This document shows positions 18,130 through 26,672 of a stretch of 64,000 nt of DNA, piece by piece. The notes below the pieces were generated by a model. The model ran no database searches and was not told where the DNA came from. It saw only the letters and a program-made list of their open reading frames with translations. Origin of the DNA: Gilliamella sp. ESL0441 (GTDB lineage: Bacteria > Pseudomonadota > Gammaproteobacteria > Enterobacterales > Orbaceae); the NCBI RefSeq assembly GCF_019469185.1, contig NZ_CP048264.1, forward strand, positions 930,001 through 994,000, given 5' to 3'. How positions within the stretch are numbered: position 1 is the first letter of the stretch; each line of letters opens with the position of its first letter. Made by a program: the position numbers and the translations under genes.

Positions 18130-18414
18130 ATGAAAAAAGTTCTATTTTCAGTAGTATTATTAAGTTTATCTTCAGTTACAATGGCTGGTTTATCTGACAC
18201 GTGTAAATCATATTTTGATAAAATTGATATCATCGTTAAAAATATGCCGGAAGACGCAGCTTCCAAGCAACAAACTGATATGATGAAACAAAATTTAGAT
18301 GCAGGTAAACAACAAGTTGCTGCTCTACCTGAAAGTCAACAAGAAACTGCTTGTCAACAAGGCTTAGAAGCATTAAAACAACTTGAATCTGTTTATCCTC
18401 AATTAAAACAATAA
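18130..18414 (+). CDS. Small secreted protein, DUF5339-like
   Basis: 94 residues. A typical signal peptide (MKKVLFSVVLLSLSSVTMA) with likely cleavage after Ala19 leaves a ~75-residue helical, periplasmic protein. It has two cysteines (DTCKSYF and ETACQQG) that could form a disulfide, and a KQQxxDMMKQNL helix. Pattern and size recall the small DUF5339 proteins of Pasteurellaceae and Orbaceae; this is from memory, and the function is unknown. The ribosome binding site is TAAGGA. A palindrome lies just upstream and a terminator just downstream, so it is transcribed alone. Confidence 0.8.
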   Translation: MKKVLFSVVLLSLSSVTMAGLSDTCKSYFDKIDIIVKNMPEDAASKQQTDMMKQNLDAGKQQVAALPESQQETACQQGLEALKQLESVYPQLKQ

Positions 18415-18425
18415 GTTTAAGTCTC

Positions 18426-18455
18426 TTTACGGCATTAAAAAAATGCCGTAAATTT
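18426..18455 (+). terminator. Terminator of the small secreted protein gene
   Basis: A perfect 10-bp stem (TTTACGGCAT at 18426-18435 with 18443-18452) and a 7-base A-rich loop, 12 bp after the stop. Confidence 0.75.
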
Positions 18456-18919
18456 GATGTCCTAGCATCCAAATTATTGCTTATCTTAAATAAACAGTGT
18501 TCAATCAGTCTATATTTTCAAACTACTTTTTTAATGACTTAATTCTTAAAAATAGATCTTTCCATTCATGACAATTACATTTAAGTAAATACTTTCACCA
18601 AAAAACAGAGCATTAAGATTTTCTTTTCAACGTTGATAATTGATCATGATTAACAATTTGAGTGATATTCAAGTTATACTATAAAAACGGGTATTGATAG
18701 TTTTACTTTTTTGTAAAACGAATTGAGGATTTTTTTATTAAATATAAGTATGCCGACAGTATGAATTATAAAATATTCACTGATTAATAAAAAAATATGG
18801 GTAAAAAGTGATATTTATAAATATCACTCAAATACAGTAAGGTCAGTTATAACAAGTTCTTTCGACCTTTGAATCAGATATTATTACAATGATCTGATAA
18901 AAAGGATTTCCTTAAAAAT
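18456..18919. other. Gene-free region with palindromes
   Basis: About 460 bp without a credible coding frame. It holds a small hairpin (GTTTTAC-T6-GTAAAAC, 18700-18719) followed ten bases later by a T7 run, and a perfect 22-bp palindrome at 18807-18828. A further 7-bp inverted repeat at 18873-18898 may terminate the nuclease gene that ends at 18920. A TATACT box lies at about 18675. A small RNA cannot be excluded. Confidence 0.4.
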
Positions 18920-19447
18920 TCATTTTTTGTTTGCACGTCGAAAATTCCAAGGAGCTATTGGTTTTCGATCACGCCAAAGCCCTTTTTTATTTTGTTTGGC
19001 TTTTGATTCAAGTTTGAGAAATTTCTTATTCTTTGCTACACCTTTATAGCGATAAACCCATGCATAACCACCGGAGACCATTTTTTCATTAATATTAATA
19101 CGATTATAAAATACAGTTCCTAAAGTTCGTTGATAGATATCTTTTTTATTTTCTTTAATAAATACTTTCTTTCCAGCTATCAGTGTTGCTAAATATTTTC
19201 TTGAAGCATTACCATAAGCTTGACCTGTTTCTGGGGCATCTATATCAAGTAAACGGATACGAATTTTTTCTTTCAACGGTGTCAACACATCAATGGTATC
19301 CCCATCAATAACTTTGACTACTTTACCGTTAAAATCGGCATGAACTAGAGATGAAAATGAAATCAGTAAAATGAAGAAAATAGAAAATCGCTTTATCAAC
19401 AACATTATTGGCACTAATAAAAAAAATAACTTATAAAAGAGCGCCAT
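18920..19447 (-). CDS. Secreted thermonuclease-like nuclease (SNase fold)
   Basis: 175 residues. A hydrophobic N-terminus ends in SLVHA before DFNGK, a likely signal peptidase site. The staphylococcal-nuclease domain follows with KVIDGDTIDV, IRIRLLDIDAPE (catalytic Arg and Glu) and YQRTLGTVFYN (second catalytic Arg), then a basic tail. It should degrade DNA or RNA in the periplasm or outside the cell in a Ca2+-dependent way. The internal ATG at 19405 (MLLIKRF) would give a standard-length signal peptide and may be the true start, since the first ATG adds a second hydrophobic stretch. Neither start has a clear ribosome binding site. Confidence 0.85.
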   Translation of the reverse strand: MALFYKLFFLLVPIMLLIKRFSIFFILLISFSSLVHADFNGKVVKVIDGDTIDVLTPLKEKIRIRLLDIDAPETGQAYGNASRKYLATLIAGKKVFIKENKKDIYQRTLGTVFYNRININEKMVSGGYAWVYRYKGVAKNKKFLKLESKAKQNKKGLWRDRKPIAPWNFRRANKK

Positions 19448-19575
19448 TATATCTATATTACTTAGAAAAAATAACTAAAAAGTGAGTTGATGGCGGTAAT
19501 TTTGTTATTTAAATTCTATTTTTCAGTAGGATAATGTCAAAGATGACTGAATTAAAATTTTGAATGAAAAGTTTG

Positions 19576-19610
19576 AATCATGCCTTATTAAATAAAAATA
19601 AGGCATGATT
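19576..19610 (-). terminator. Hairpin after fabA
   Basis: A perfect 14-bp stem (19576-19589 with 19597-19610) and a 7-base loop, just beyond the fabA stop on the minus strand. No U-tract follows in that direction. Confidence 0.65.
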
Positions 19611-19620
19611 TCAGGAAAAA

Positions 19621-20142
19621 TTAAAATTCACTGGTGTCTTTAAATAAACCAACTTTAAGATCTGATGCCTCATAAATTAGTTTGCCATCTACATAAACTT
19701 CACCATCACCAATTCCCATAATTAGCTTACGGTTAATTACACGTTTAAAATGAATTTTATAAGTCACTTTTTTGTTTTTAGGTAGAATTTGACCTTTTAA
19801 TTTTAATTCTCCAACGCCTAATGCTCGACCTTTACCTTTTCCGCCTAGCCAACCAAGGTAAAATCCGACTAACTGCCATAAAGCATCAAGCCCAAGACAA
19901 CCGGGCATTACAGGATCATTTTTAAAATGACACTTGAAAAACCATAAATCGGGATTAATATCAAATTCGGCCTCAACATAGCCTTTATTAAAGTTACCAC
20001 CATTTTCATTCATTTCAATAATGCGATCCATCATTAGCATCAAATCGGATGGTAAAGGGGGACCATCATGACCAAATAGTTCACTATTTCCTGATTTAAT
20101 CAAATCAGCTTTGTCATATGAGGATTTACGTTCAAATGTCAT
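19621..20142 (-). CDS. fabA: 3-hydroxydecanoyl-ACP dehydratase/isomerase FabA
   Basis: 173 residues. FabA dehydrates 3-hydroxydecanoyl-ACP and isomerises the trans-2 bond to cis-3, committing carbon to unsaturated fatty acids. The catalytic histidine lies in [15 protein letters not shown] near 70 and the aspartate in [14 protein letters not shown] near 84. The match with E. coli FabA is full length, including the C-terminal [13 protein letters not shown]. It sits downstream of lonH, the same neighbour as in E. coli. Confidence 0.97.
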   Translation of the reverse strand: MTFERKSSYDKADLIKSGNSELFGHDGPPLPSDLMLMMDRIIEMNENGGNFNKGYVEAEFDINPDLWFFKCHFKNDPVMPGCLGLDALWQLVGFYLGWLGGKGKGRALGVGELKLKGQILPKNKKVTYKIHFKRVINRKLIMGIGDGEVYVDGKLIYEASDLKVGLFKDTSEF

Positions 20143-20290
20143 AAATAAACCTTTTATTTTATGTAATTAACTACATGTTTAATAAATAATTATTCAAAAT
20201 TATTACGATGAATAATCAAAGATGGTTAAATTCCTTTAAACTGTTCCATCTTATCAATGAAACATTGGGGCTAAAGTTTATTGGCTAACG

Positions 20291-22078
20291 TTATTTTTTG
20301 CAATAATTTTGTAATTTACTAAACCAATTGTCTCGTTTTTTATCTTGTAATAGCATTGATTGCATACGAGCCAAGATAAGTTGATATAAACTAATACTGT
20401 TTCCATTTTTATACGGCATACCCGTCAATAAATAAAGTGCATCTGCTATATGTTCAACAGTCCAGATCGAAAATGTTTTTTCATTAATTGCTTTACTGAT
20501 CTCATCATTCAAACATAAATGACGCTGATTGCTGGCAGGTATAATAACACCTTGTTGCCCCGTTAATCCTTGGTGTTTACACACAGTAAAAAATCCTTCG
20601 ATTTTTTCATTTATACCACCAATCGATTGAACATTTCCAAACTGATCGACTGAACCGGTTACCGCTATTTGCTGATCAATAGGTTGTTCAGAAAGCGCAC
20701 TGATAATTGCACACAAACCTGCTAATGATGCACTATCTCCATCTATTTCACTGTAAGATTGTTCAAAAACTAAAGAAGTAGAAAAAGGTAATTGGTGATT
20801 AATTGCAAATTCAGACATAATAAAAGATTGCATAATCATCATCCCTTTAGAATGAATGTTACCAGCTAATTCCGTTTTATGTTCTATATCGATGAGTTCG
20901 CCATCGCCAAAATGAACTAAACAACTTAATCGGCTGGGTTCACCAATAGCCATCGGATAACCCGGATATTGAACAACGGATAACCCATTAATTTGTCCGA
21001 TGACTTGATCTTTGGTATTGATCATTATTTGGTTGTTAAAAAACTCTTCCAGAAAACGTTCTTTTAAATAACCTTCACGCCATAATTTTTGCTCAATAGC
21101 CTTATCAATCGCTGTTTCATCAATCATCTCATCGTGTTGAATGAAATAAGTCGCATTAACTAATAAAGAATAAATCCAATCAATTGCTAGAGGCAAATAA
21201 TATTGATCTCCAGTATAACGAATCGCTTCTTGATAAATTTTGTTATAAGCAGACTGAGCAATTTGGGGTAATTGATAAGTCGTTGCGATAAATTTTATAT
21301 AGTCTAACCAGTCCTGTATTTGGTCTGGTGATTTGACTTGGAGTTCATTTTCATATTCCGCATAGAGCGAAGAATTATAAAAATCCGGTTCGTACTCTTG
21401 TAATTCAGCTAAGCTTAATCTATCACCGACTAAAATGATTCTTAAATCAAGGGGAATCGGGGGGATAGATAGTGGCAAAGGATTAGATTCGTCAACGGAA
21501 AACCATTCAAATTTTTCCTTTAAAACCATCTGTTTTAATTTTATTAGAAGATTAGGTTGATGGAGAAATGATCGTAAACCTAAAATTAACACCCCACCAT
21601 TAGCGTCATGAACTAACCCGGGTTCTAATTTAATTGGGCTATTTTCTGGTTGTCTTACACAACCAAATAATTTTTCTGAATCAACGTGAGTCATTGATAT
21701 ACAACTCTCTTTAGTAGCAAAGTTATCTTGCTGACTCTTAGCGTTACTCAGTGTTATTTTATTATCACTAAAAAAATAACTATAGCCTAAATTTAAAATA
21801 GGGGTAGAAGAAAGAAATTCTGATTTTACCGCACTCTTAAACAATTCAAAAAAAAGCTCACTTTCTTGAGCTTTTAATAACATAAAGCGTGGATTAAAAT
21901 TTGCGCGTTTTTTGGGGCATAACATTGACAAGGCCGATACGACACGCGGTTGCCATGTGAGTAAATTTTTTTGATTATCGATAACTGATTTTATTGTATT
22001 TTTAGTGTTAGTCATTTGCTCATGAAGGTGAGCTAAATCAGGTTGAATCTGTTTTACTTTGAGTTGTGTAATGGCCAA
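20291..22078 (-). CDS. lonH: Lon-like protease LonH/YcbZ
   Basis: About 595 residues. The C-terminal Lon-type protease domain has the Ser-Lys dyad: Ser449 in DGDSASLAGL and Lys492 in GGINEKIEGFF, 43 residues apart as in Lon. The N-terminal region corresponds to the AAA+ part but shows no clear Walker A motif, as in other YcbZ proteins. There is no ATG near the N-terminus. TTG at 22078 gives the family start (AITQLKV); another TTG lies at 22102 and the first ATG, at 22015, would cut conserved residues. E. coli YcbZ has been tied to ribosome assembly; its substrates are unclear. It lies upstream of fabA. Confidence 0.88.
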   Translation of the reverse strand: MAITQLKVKQIQPDLAHLHEQMTNTKNTIKSVIDNQKNLLTWQPRVVSALSMLCPKKRANFNPRFMLLKAQESELFFELFKSAVKSEFLSSTPILNLGYSYFFSDNKITLSNAKSQQDNFATKESCISMTHVDSEKLFGCVRQPENSPIKLEPGLVHDANGGVLILGLRSFLHQPNLLIKLKQMVLKEKFEWFSVDESNPLPLSIPPIPLDLRIILVGDRLSLAELQEYEPDFYNSSLYAEYENELQVKSPDQIQDWLDYIKFIATTYQLPQIAQSAYNKIYQEAIRYTGDQYYLPLAIDWIYSLLVNATYFIQHDEMIDETAIDKAIEQKLWREGYLKERFLEEFFNNQIMINTKDQVIGQINGLSVVQYPGYPMAIGEPSRLSCLVHFGDGELIDIEHKTELAGNIHSKGMMIMQSFIMSEFAINHQLPFSTSLVFEQSYSEIDGDSASLAGLCAIISALSEQPIDQQIAVTGSVDQFGNVQSIGGINEKIEGFFTVCKHQGLTGQQGVIIPASNQRHLCLNDEISKAINEKTFSIWTVEHIADALYLLTGMPYKNGNSISLYQLILARMQSMLLQDKKRDNWFSKLQNYCKK

Positions 22079-22269
22079 AATTATTATCTTTTTTGTCAGC
22101 AAATTTAATAAACAAATTATAACAAGTATCGTTTGTTACGCCAACACAATACCATAATCATTATGCTAACAAATAAAAAAATTACAGAAAGATTTTTCAA
22201 AATCAGGTAAACTGTCACACAACATGCGACTTTTATATTCTTCATTATCATCATAATCAACAATTAACT

Positions 22270-24042
22270 ATGCTCAGACTCAAAAATAATCACATTAAAG
22301 ATACCCAATCCTCGCAAATTGTAAGCTGGGGACACTGGTTTACATTATTTAATATTTTTGTTGCTATAGTATTGGGTAGTCAATATTTGATTATAGCTGA
22401 TTGGCCTCGTACTTTTATGGGGCGATTTTATGCACTTATTAGTATCACGGGACATTTCAGTTTTCTAACGTTTATTACCTATCTAATTTTGCTTTTTCCA
22501 TTGAGTTTTTTTATTCATTCATCTCGATGGCAACGAATAATTGCGACGATTATTGCAACATTAGGCATGTCACTATTGCTAATTGATATAGATATCTTTT
22601 CACATTTTAGGATGCATTTAAATTTATCAATTTGGCAATTACTCACCTCGCAGAAAGCCTCATTTTTGAGCTCTGCTTTTGTTATAGTGCCTTTTATTTT
22701 ATTAATTGAAATTTTATTTGCGCTATGGAGTTGGAAAAAATTACGAAGTTTAAATAAACGTAAAAAGTACGCCAAACCTGTCGTGATTATTTTTATTCTA
22801 AGTTTTGTCTTTTCACACCTAATTCATATTTGGGCAGATGCTAACTTTTATCGACCAATAACAATGCAAAGATCAAGTCTTCCGTTATCCTATCCTCTAA
22901 CCGCTCGTCACTTCCTTGAACGATATGGTTTTATAAGTGAAAACGACTATCGTGATCGAATAAATCAAGAAGGTAATCCTTTTGCCATTGCTATCGAATA
23001 TCCGCTTGGACGGCTAGATTATGATCAGAAACAAGCGACTAAAAATGTCTTAATGATTGTGATTGATGGTTGGAGTAACGAGATATTAAATAATAATATG
23101 CCGTGGTTAAAACAGTTTGCTGCGGAAAATATCACATTTGAGAATCATTATAGTGCAAGTAATCAAACCTATATTAATAAATTTTCTCTTTTTTATGGGT
23201 TAGATCCTAATTACTATAATAGTATTTTAGCTGGTCACAAGCCTTCTGTTCTGTTAGATGCGATTAACTATCGACACTATAATTTAGGTCTATTTTCCTA
23301 TGATGGTTTTGCAGAACCTCTATATCGCACGGCTTTATTATCTAATTTTACGATTCCCGAAACCAAAAAATTATCCAATAAGCAAGTAACGGATAATTGG
23401 ATGGCATGGAACGATGAGCAAAATAAATTAGAAAATCATGCACCACTATTTTCTGTTATACAGTATTCAATTGGCGTAAAAAATAAGAATTTAACCTTTA
23501 AAGATATCGAATCTGACGCAAAGAAATTAGATCAATATCTTGAATCATTGATTGCGTATACTCGATTAACCAATAATTTTGAAGATACCGTCATCATTAT
23601 TACAGGAACAAATGATTTTAAATTCAACGAAACTAAGAAAGTTGCCTTACGCAATGACAATAATGTGATTCGACGAAATTCGTTAAAAGTGCCATTAATT
23701 ATATCTTGGCCGGGTAAAACACGTACAACCGTTACTCAACTTACCTCACAAATGGATATCATGCGAACCCTCATGCAAGATGTGTTCTACGTGACATCCT
23801 CTCCTCAACAATATTGTCAAGGTGCCAACTTATTTAACACCAAACCTCGCCAATGGATAGTTGCTGGTAACGAAAAAGAAATTGCTGCCCTCTACAATGA
23901 TAAAACCATTGTTCTTGATGGATTTGGACGATCGAAACTGTATGATTTAAATAACAATTTACTTCAAAATGAAAAAATCAGTTTGCCGATATTCTTACAA
24001 ATTGTTACTGAAAATCGTCGATTTATGGTGGTGGATAACTAA
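22270..24042 (+). CDS. pbgA: Inner-membrane lipopolysaccharide sensor PbgA/YejM (LapC)
   Basis: 590 residues. Five membrane helices occupy residues ~20-190, including the conserved start VSWGHWFTLFNI, then WADANFYRPITMQR and PLSYPLTARHFLE, followed by a periplasmic sulfatase-like domain (~245-580) with NVLMIVIDGWSNE. In E. coli this essential protein senses lipid A at the periplasmic leaflet and restrains LapB-FtsH degradation of LpxC. The match is full length. A degraded reading frame overlaps its 3' end and a terminator follows at 24567. Regulation of lipopolysaccharide output fits the several lipid A and Kdo genes in the window. Confidence 0.92.
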   Translation: MLRLKNNHIKDTQSSQIVSWGHWFTLFNIFVAIVLGSQYLIIADWPRTFMGRFYALISITGHFSFLTFITYLILLFPLSFFIHSSRWQRIIATIIATLGMSLLLIDIDIFSHFRMHLNLSIWQLLTSQKASFLSSAFVIVPFILLIEILFALWSWKKLRSLNKRKKYAKPVVIIFILSFVFSHLIHIWADANFYRPITMQRSSLPLSYPLTARHFLERYGFISENDYRDRINQEGNPFAIAIEYPLGRLDYDQKQATKNVLMIVIDGWSNEILNNNMPWLKQFAAENITFENHYSASNQTYINKFSLFYGLDPNYYNSILAGHKPSVLLDAINYRHYNLGLFSYDGFAEPLYRTALLSNFTIPETKKLSNKQVTDNWMAWNDEQNKLENHAPLFSVIQYSIGVKNKNLTFKDIESDAKKLDQYLESLIAYTRLTNNFEDTVIIITGTNDFKFNETKKVALRNDNNVIRRNSLKVPLIISWPGKTRTTVTQLTSQMDIMRTLMQDVFYVTSSPQQYCQGANLFNTKPRQWIVAGNEKEIAALYNDKTIVLDGFGRSKLYDLNNNLLQNEKISLPIFLQIVTENRRFMVVDN

Positions 24043-24523
24043 ACTTAAAAGCACTGTAGGGGTAACGGTAGTATTAGGTTCAATAACCAGTTTTATCACT
24101 ATACTGTAAGGGGGCATATTATTACTTGCTGGAGAAAAGGCTATTGCTGATTCTTCACTTTCTGATTTTCGTAAGTTATCCGCTAAAATTTATCGGAGTG
24201 AGCAAACACAACATCTCAATGAGACTTTAGATAAGGCATTACTTTGGGGTGGCAATGACGATAAAGATTATGATGGTATTTGGATTAGTGCGGTAACAGA
24301 GAAACAACAAAAAGCAGTATTAAATTATTTTAATGAAATCAAGTTTCAACCAAATAATTTTTTCAATGTTGATGATTCGATAGGTATTGCTGGAGATTGT
24401 GCATATTGGTTGTCATTAACTTTAGCTGTTGAAAAGACTTTAGATAGTAAGAACAAGCAGCTTGTACTAATCGGAAAACCTAAGATTACGGCTTCAGTAG
24501 TGGCTTGTCCTCAACTGAGTTAA
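24041..24523 (+). pseudogene. Start-less, stop-interrupted remnant of a small membrane protein gene
   Basis: One frame reads KLKSTVGVTVVLGSITSFITIL, meets TAA at 24107-24109, then continues open for 137 codons from GGILLLAGEKAIAD to a stop at 24521-24523. The hydrophobic stretch spans the stop, as if a single nonsense mutation cut a membrane helix. The part after the stop has ordinary protein composition (for example ALLWGGNDDKDYDG, SIGIAGDCAYWLSL) but no ATG, GTG or TTG until far downstream, and no ATG is present upstream. I recognise no family. The gene follows pbgA directly and ends 43 bp before a terminator. A sequencing error or read-through cannot be excluded. Confidence 0.6.
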
Positions 24524-24566
24524 AAAAGGTGATGTTATATTTACCTTAAATTTTAGTGATTTTAAT

Positions 24567-24596
24567 AGTGTTATTTTAAAAAAATAACACTTTTTC
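24567..24596 (+). terminator. Terminator after pbgA and the remnant gene
   Basis: A perfect 11-bp stem (24567-24577 with 24581-24591), a three-base loop, and a T5 run at 24591-24595. Confidence 0.8.
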
Positions 24597-24707
24597 AACA
24601 CTTACAGTTAGGTTAACTATAACATCTCGATTCGTTATTAAAAATAGGTATTGTTATTATTATTACTTTTATAGATAGTATCTTGATTAAATAAAATAAT
24701 AAATATT

Positions 24708-25667
24708 CTATTTCACTTCTTTTCCCATCGCTTGTAAATCAGCATGATAAGATGAACGAACAAACGGACCACACGCTGCATGGGTAAATCCCATATTTAA
24801 GGCGATTTGTTTTAATTCATCAAATTCAGATGGTGAAACATAACGTTCAACAGGTAGATGATATTTACTTGGTTGTAAATATTGTCCTAAGGTTAACATT
24901 GTCACACCGTGGCTACGTAAATCTTTTAAAACTTGAATAAGCTCTTCATTTGTTTCACCTAATCCAACCATTAAGCCTGATTTTGTGGGAATATTAGGGT
25001 GTCTTTCTTTAAAGGCTTTTAATAATTTTAATGACCCTTCATAGTTTGCACCAGGGCGTATCTTTTTGTATAAACGGGGGATGTTTTCAAGATTATGATT
25101 AAACACATCAGGAGGCGTTTGGCTTAAAACATCAACGGCTTGATCAATACAGCCTCGAAAGTCTGGTGTTAGTGTCTCTACTTTAATATTAGGACTTAAT
25201 GCTCGAATCTCTTTAGTACATGCTGCAAAATGACTTGCACCACCATCTTTTAAATCGTCTCTATCAACCGAAGTAATCACCACATAGCGCAATCTCATCT
25301 CTTGAATCGTTTTAGCAAGTTTAACGGGTTCTTCGTGATCAGGTGGTAATGGTCTACCGTGCGCAACATCACAAAATGGGCAACGGCGTGTACAAATATC
25401 CCCTAAAATCATGAAGGTAGCCGTTCCGTGATTAAAACATTCCGCTAAATTTGGACAAGACGCTTCTTCACAAACCGAATGTAAGCCATGTTTGCGCATA
25501 GTATTTTTTATATGCGCAATATTATCACTATTCGCTGATAGTTTGATTCTCATCCATTCAGGTTTTTTTAATGGTGCGGAATCTTCCACCGTAATGGTTG
25601 GAATTAAGCGTGTTTTATCTGCATCACGGTATTTTGAGCTTCGGATTATTGGTTCATCATTTGGCAT
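24708..25667 (-). CDS. lipA: Lipoyl synthase
   Basis: A radical-SAM enzyme that inserts two sulfur atoms into octanoyl groups on lipoyl domains. The 319 residues hold the radical-SAM cluster motif CTRRCPFCD and the auxiliary cluster motif C-x4-C-x5-C ([12 protein letters not shown]), with the C-terminal serine region ([10 protein letters not shown]). It follows lipB by 9 bp in one operon. That operon is divergent from the pyruvate dehydrogenase genes, whose AceF subunit is a substrate. Transcription ends near 24700, beyond which only AT-rich DNA is seen. Confidence 0.97.
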   Translation of the reverse strand: MPNDEPIIRSSKYRDADKTRLIPTITVEDSAPLKKPEWMRIKLSANSDNIAHIKNTMRKHGLHSVCEEASCPNLAECFNHGTATFMILGDICTRRCPFCDVAHGRPLPPDHEEPVKLAKTIQEMRLRYVVITSVDRDDLKDGGASHFAACTKEIRALSPNIKVETLTPDFRGCIDQAVDVLSQTPPDVFNHNLENIPRLYKKIRPGANYEGSLKLLKAFKERHPNIPTKSGLMVGLGETNEELIQVLKDLRSHGVTMLTLGQYLQPSKYHLPVERYVSPSEFDELKQIALNMGFTHAACGPFVRSSYHADLQAMGKEVK

Positions 25668-25676
25668 AATTTTATC

Positions 25677-26297
25677 TTATTGATTTTGTAGCTGGCTAAT
25701 AAAGTTATCAGTTAATTGTTGCTTAATAGCTTTGCGATCGATTGATGAGACATAGTCTTTTAATTGTGTCATTTGCAATCCAGCATAGCCACAAGGATTA
25801 ATATAAGTAAACGGAGTGAGATCCATATCAATATTTAAAGCAAGTCCATGCAATGTGCAACCTCGTTGGATGTGTAAACCAAGTGAACAGATTTTTTTAG
25901 AATCAATATAAACGCCAGGTGCATCGGGTTTGGCATAAGCAATAATATCATAATTAGCTAAAGTTTGTATGACACTGTTTTCCAGATAACTGACCATATC
26001 ACGAATGCCGAGTTTGGCTCTTTTTAAGTCAAAGAGTATATACATAATTTGCTGACCAAGAGCATGGTAGGTGATTTGACCGCCTCTATCTGTTTGTACA
26101 ACAGGTATATTCGTTTGTTTAAGTAAGTGTTCAGGTTTACCCACTTTACCTTGAGTGAAAACCGCATGATGTTCGACAAGCCAGATTTGATCGGGCGTCT
26201 GATTATCTCGACTTTGAGTAAACTCATGCATAGCTTGATACGTTTGCATGTAAGGTTGTATATTCAAATCTTTGATAATAATGTCTTTGTTCATCAT
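25677..26297 (-). CDS. lipB: Octanoyl-ACP:protein N-octanoyltransferase LipB
   Basis: 206 residues. LipB transfers octanoate from acyl carrier protein to lipoyl domains, supplying the substrate for LipA. The catalytic cysteine is in [14 protein letters not shown] and the lysine in the segment [10 protein letters not shown]; the [13 protein letters not shown] block is also conserved. Two adjacent ATG codons are possible starts. The ybeD gene that precedes lipB in E. coli is absent. Its promoter lies in the 375-bp region shared with aceE. Confidence 0.95.
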   Translation of the reverse strand: MMNKDIIIKDLNIQPYMQTYQAMHEFTQSRDNQTPDQIWLVEHHAVFTQGKVGKPEHLLKQTNIPVVQTDRGGQITYHALGQQIMYILFDLKRAKLGIRDMVSYLENSVIQTLANYDIIAYAKPDAPGVYIDSKKICSLGLHIQRGCTLHGLALNIDMDLTPFTYINPCGYAGLQMTQLKDYVSSIDRKAIKQQLTDNFISQLQNQ

Positions 26298-26672
26298 GCT
26301 CGTTTTTTCAGTCTCTACGTTGCATTGCTTTAAAATTTACATTTATATATCAGATTTTACTATAGCTTGACAACCTATGCTTGAACAAGGTATAACCATA
26401 TAGATATTTCTTTAATTTTTCACTTCTTAAAAATTCTTTTATATCAATGAAATATATGCTCTAAGTCGTATTTATTGGAATAGTTGATTAATTTGATAGG
26501 AATTAACATTCTTTTCTAAACTCAGGTTTACTTTACTTTTTTTCTGAAAATGGCAGACTGATATAAGTAAAGCTCCATAATGCAGAATTGAAGCTTATAT
26601 ATTTAGTTATGCTTTTGTGATAGCTAAGGATAGCAAAAACTGCATTTTTTTTAACAAAAAAGAGGTTTTTAT
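26298..26672. other. Divergent regulatory region between lipB and aceE
   Basis: 375 bp without coding potential. The pdhR repressor gene that precedes aceE in E. coli is absent, and I saw no AATTGGT/ACCAATT palindrome as used by PdhR. Promoters for both directions must lie here, but none stands out. The aceE ribosome binding site (AAGAGG) is near its right edge. Confidence 0.5.
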
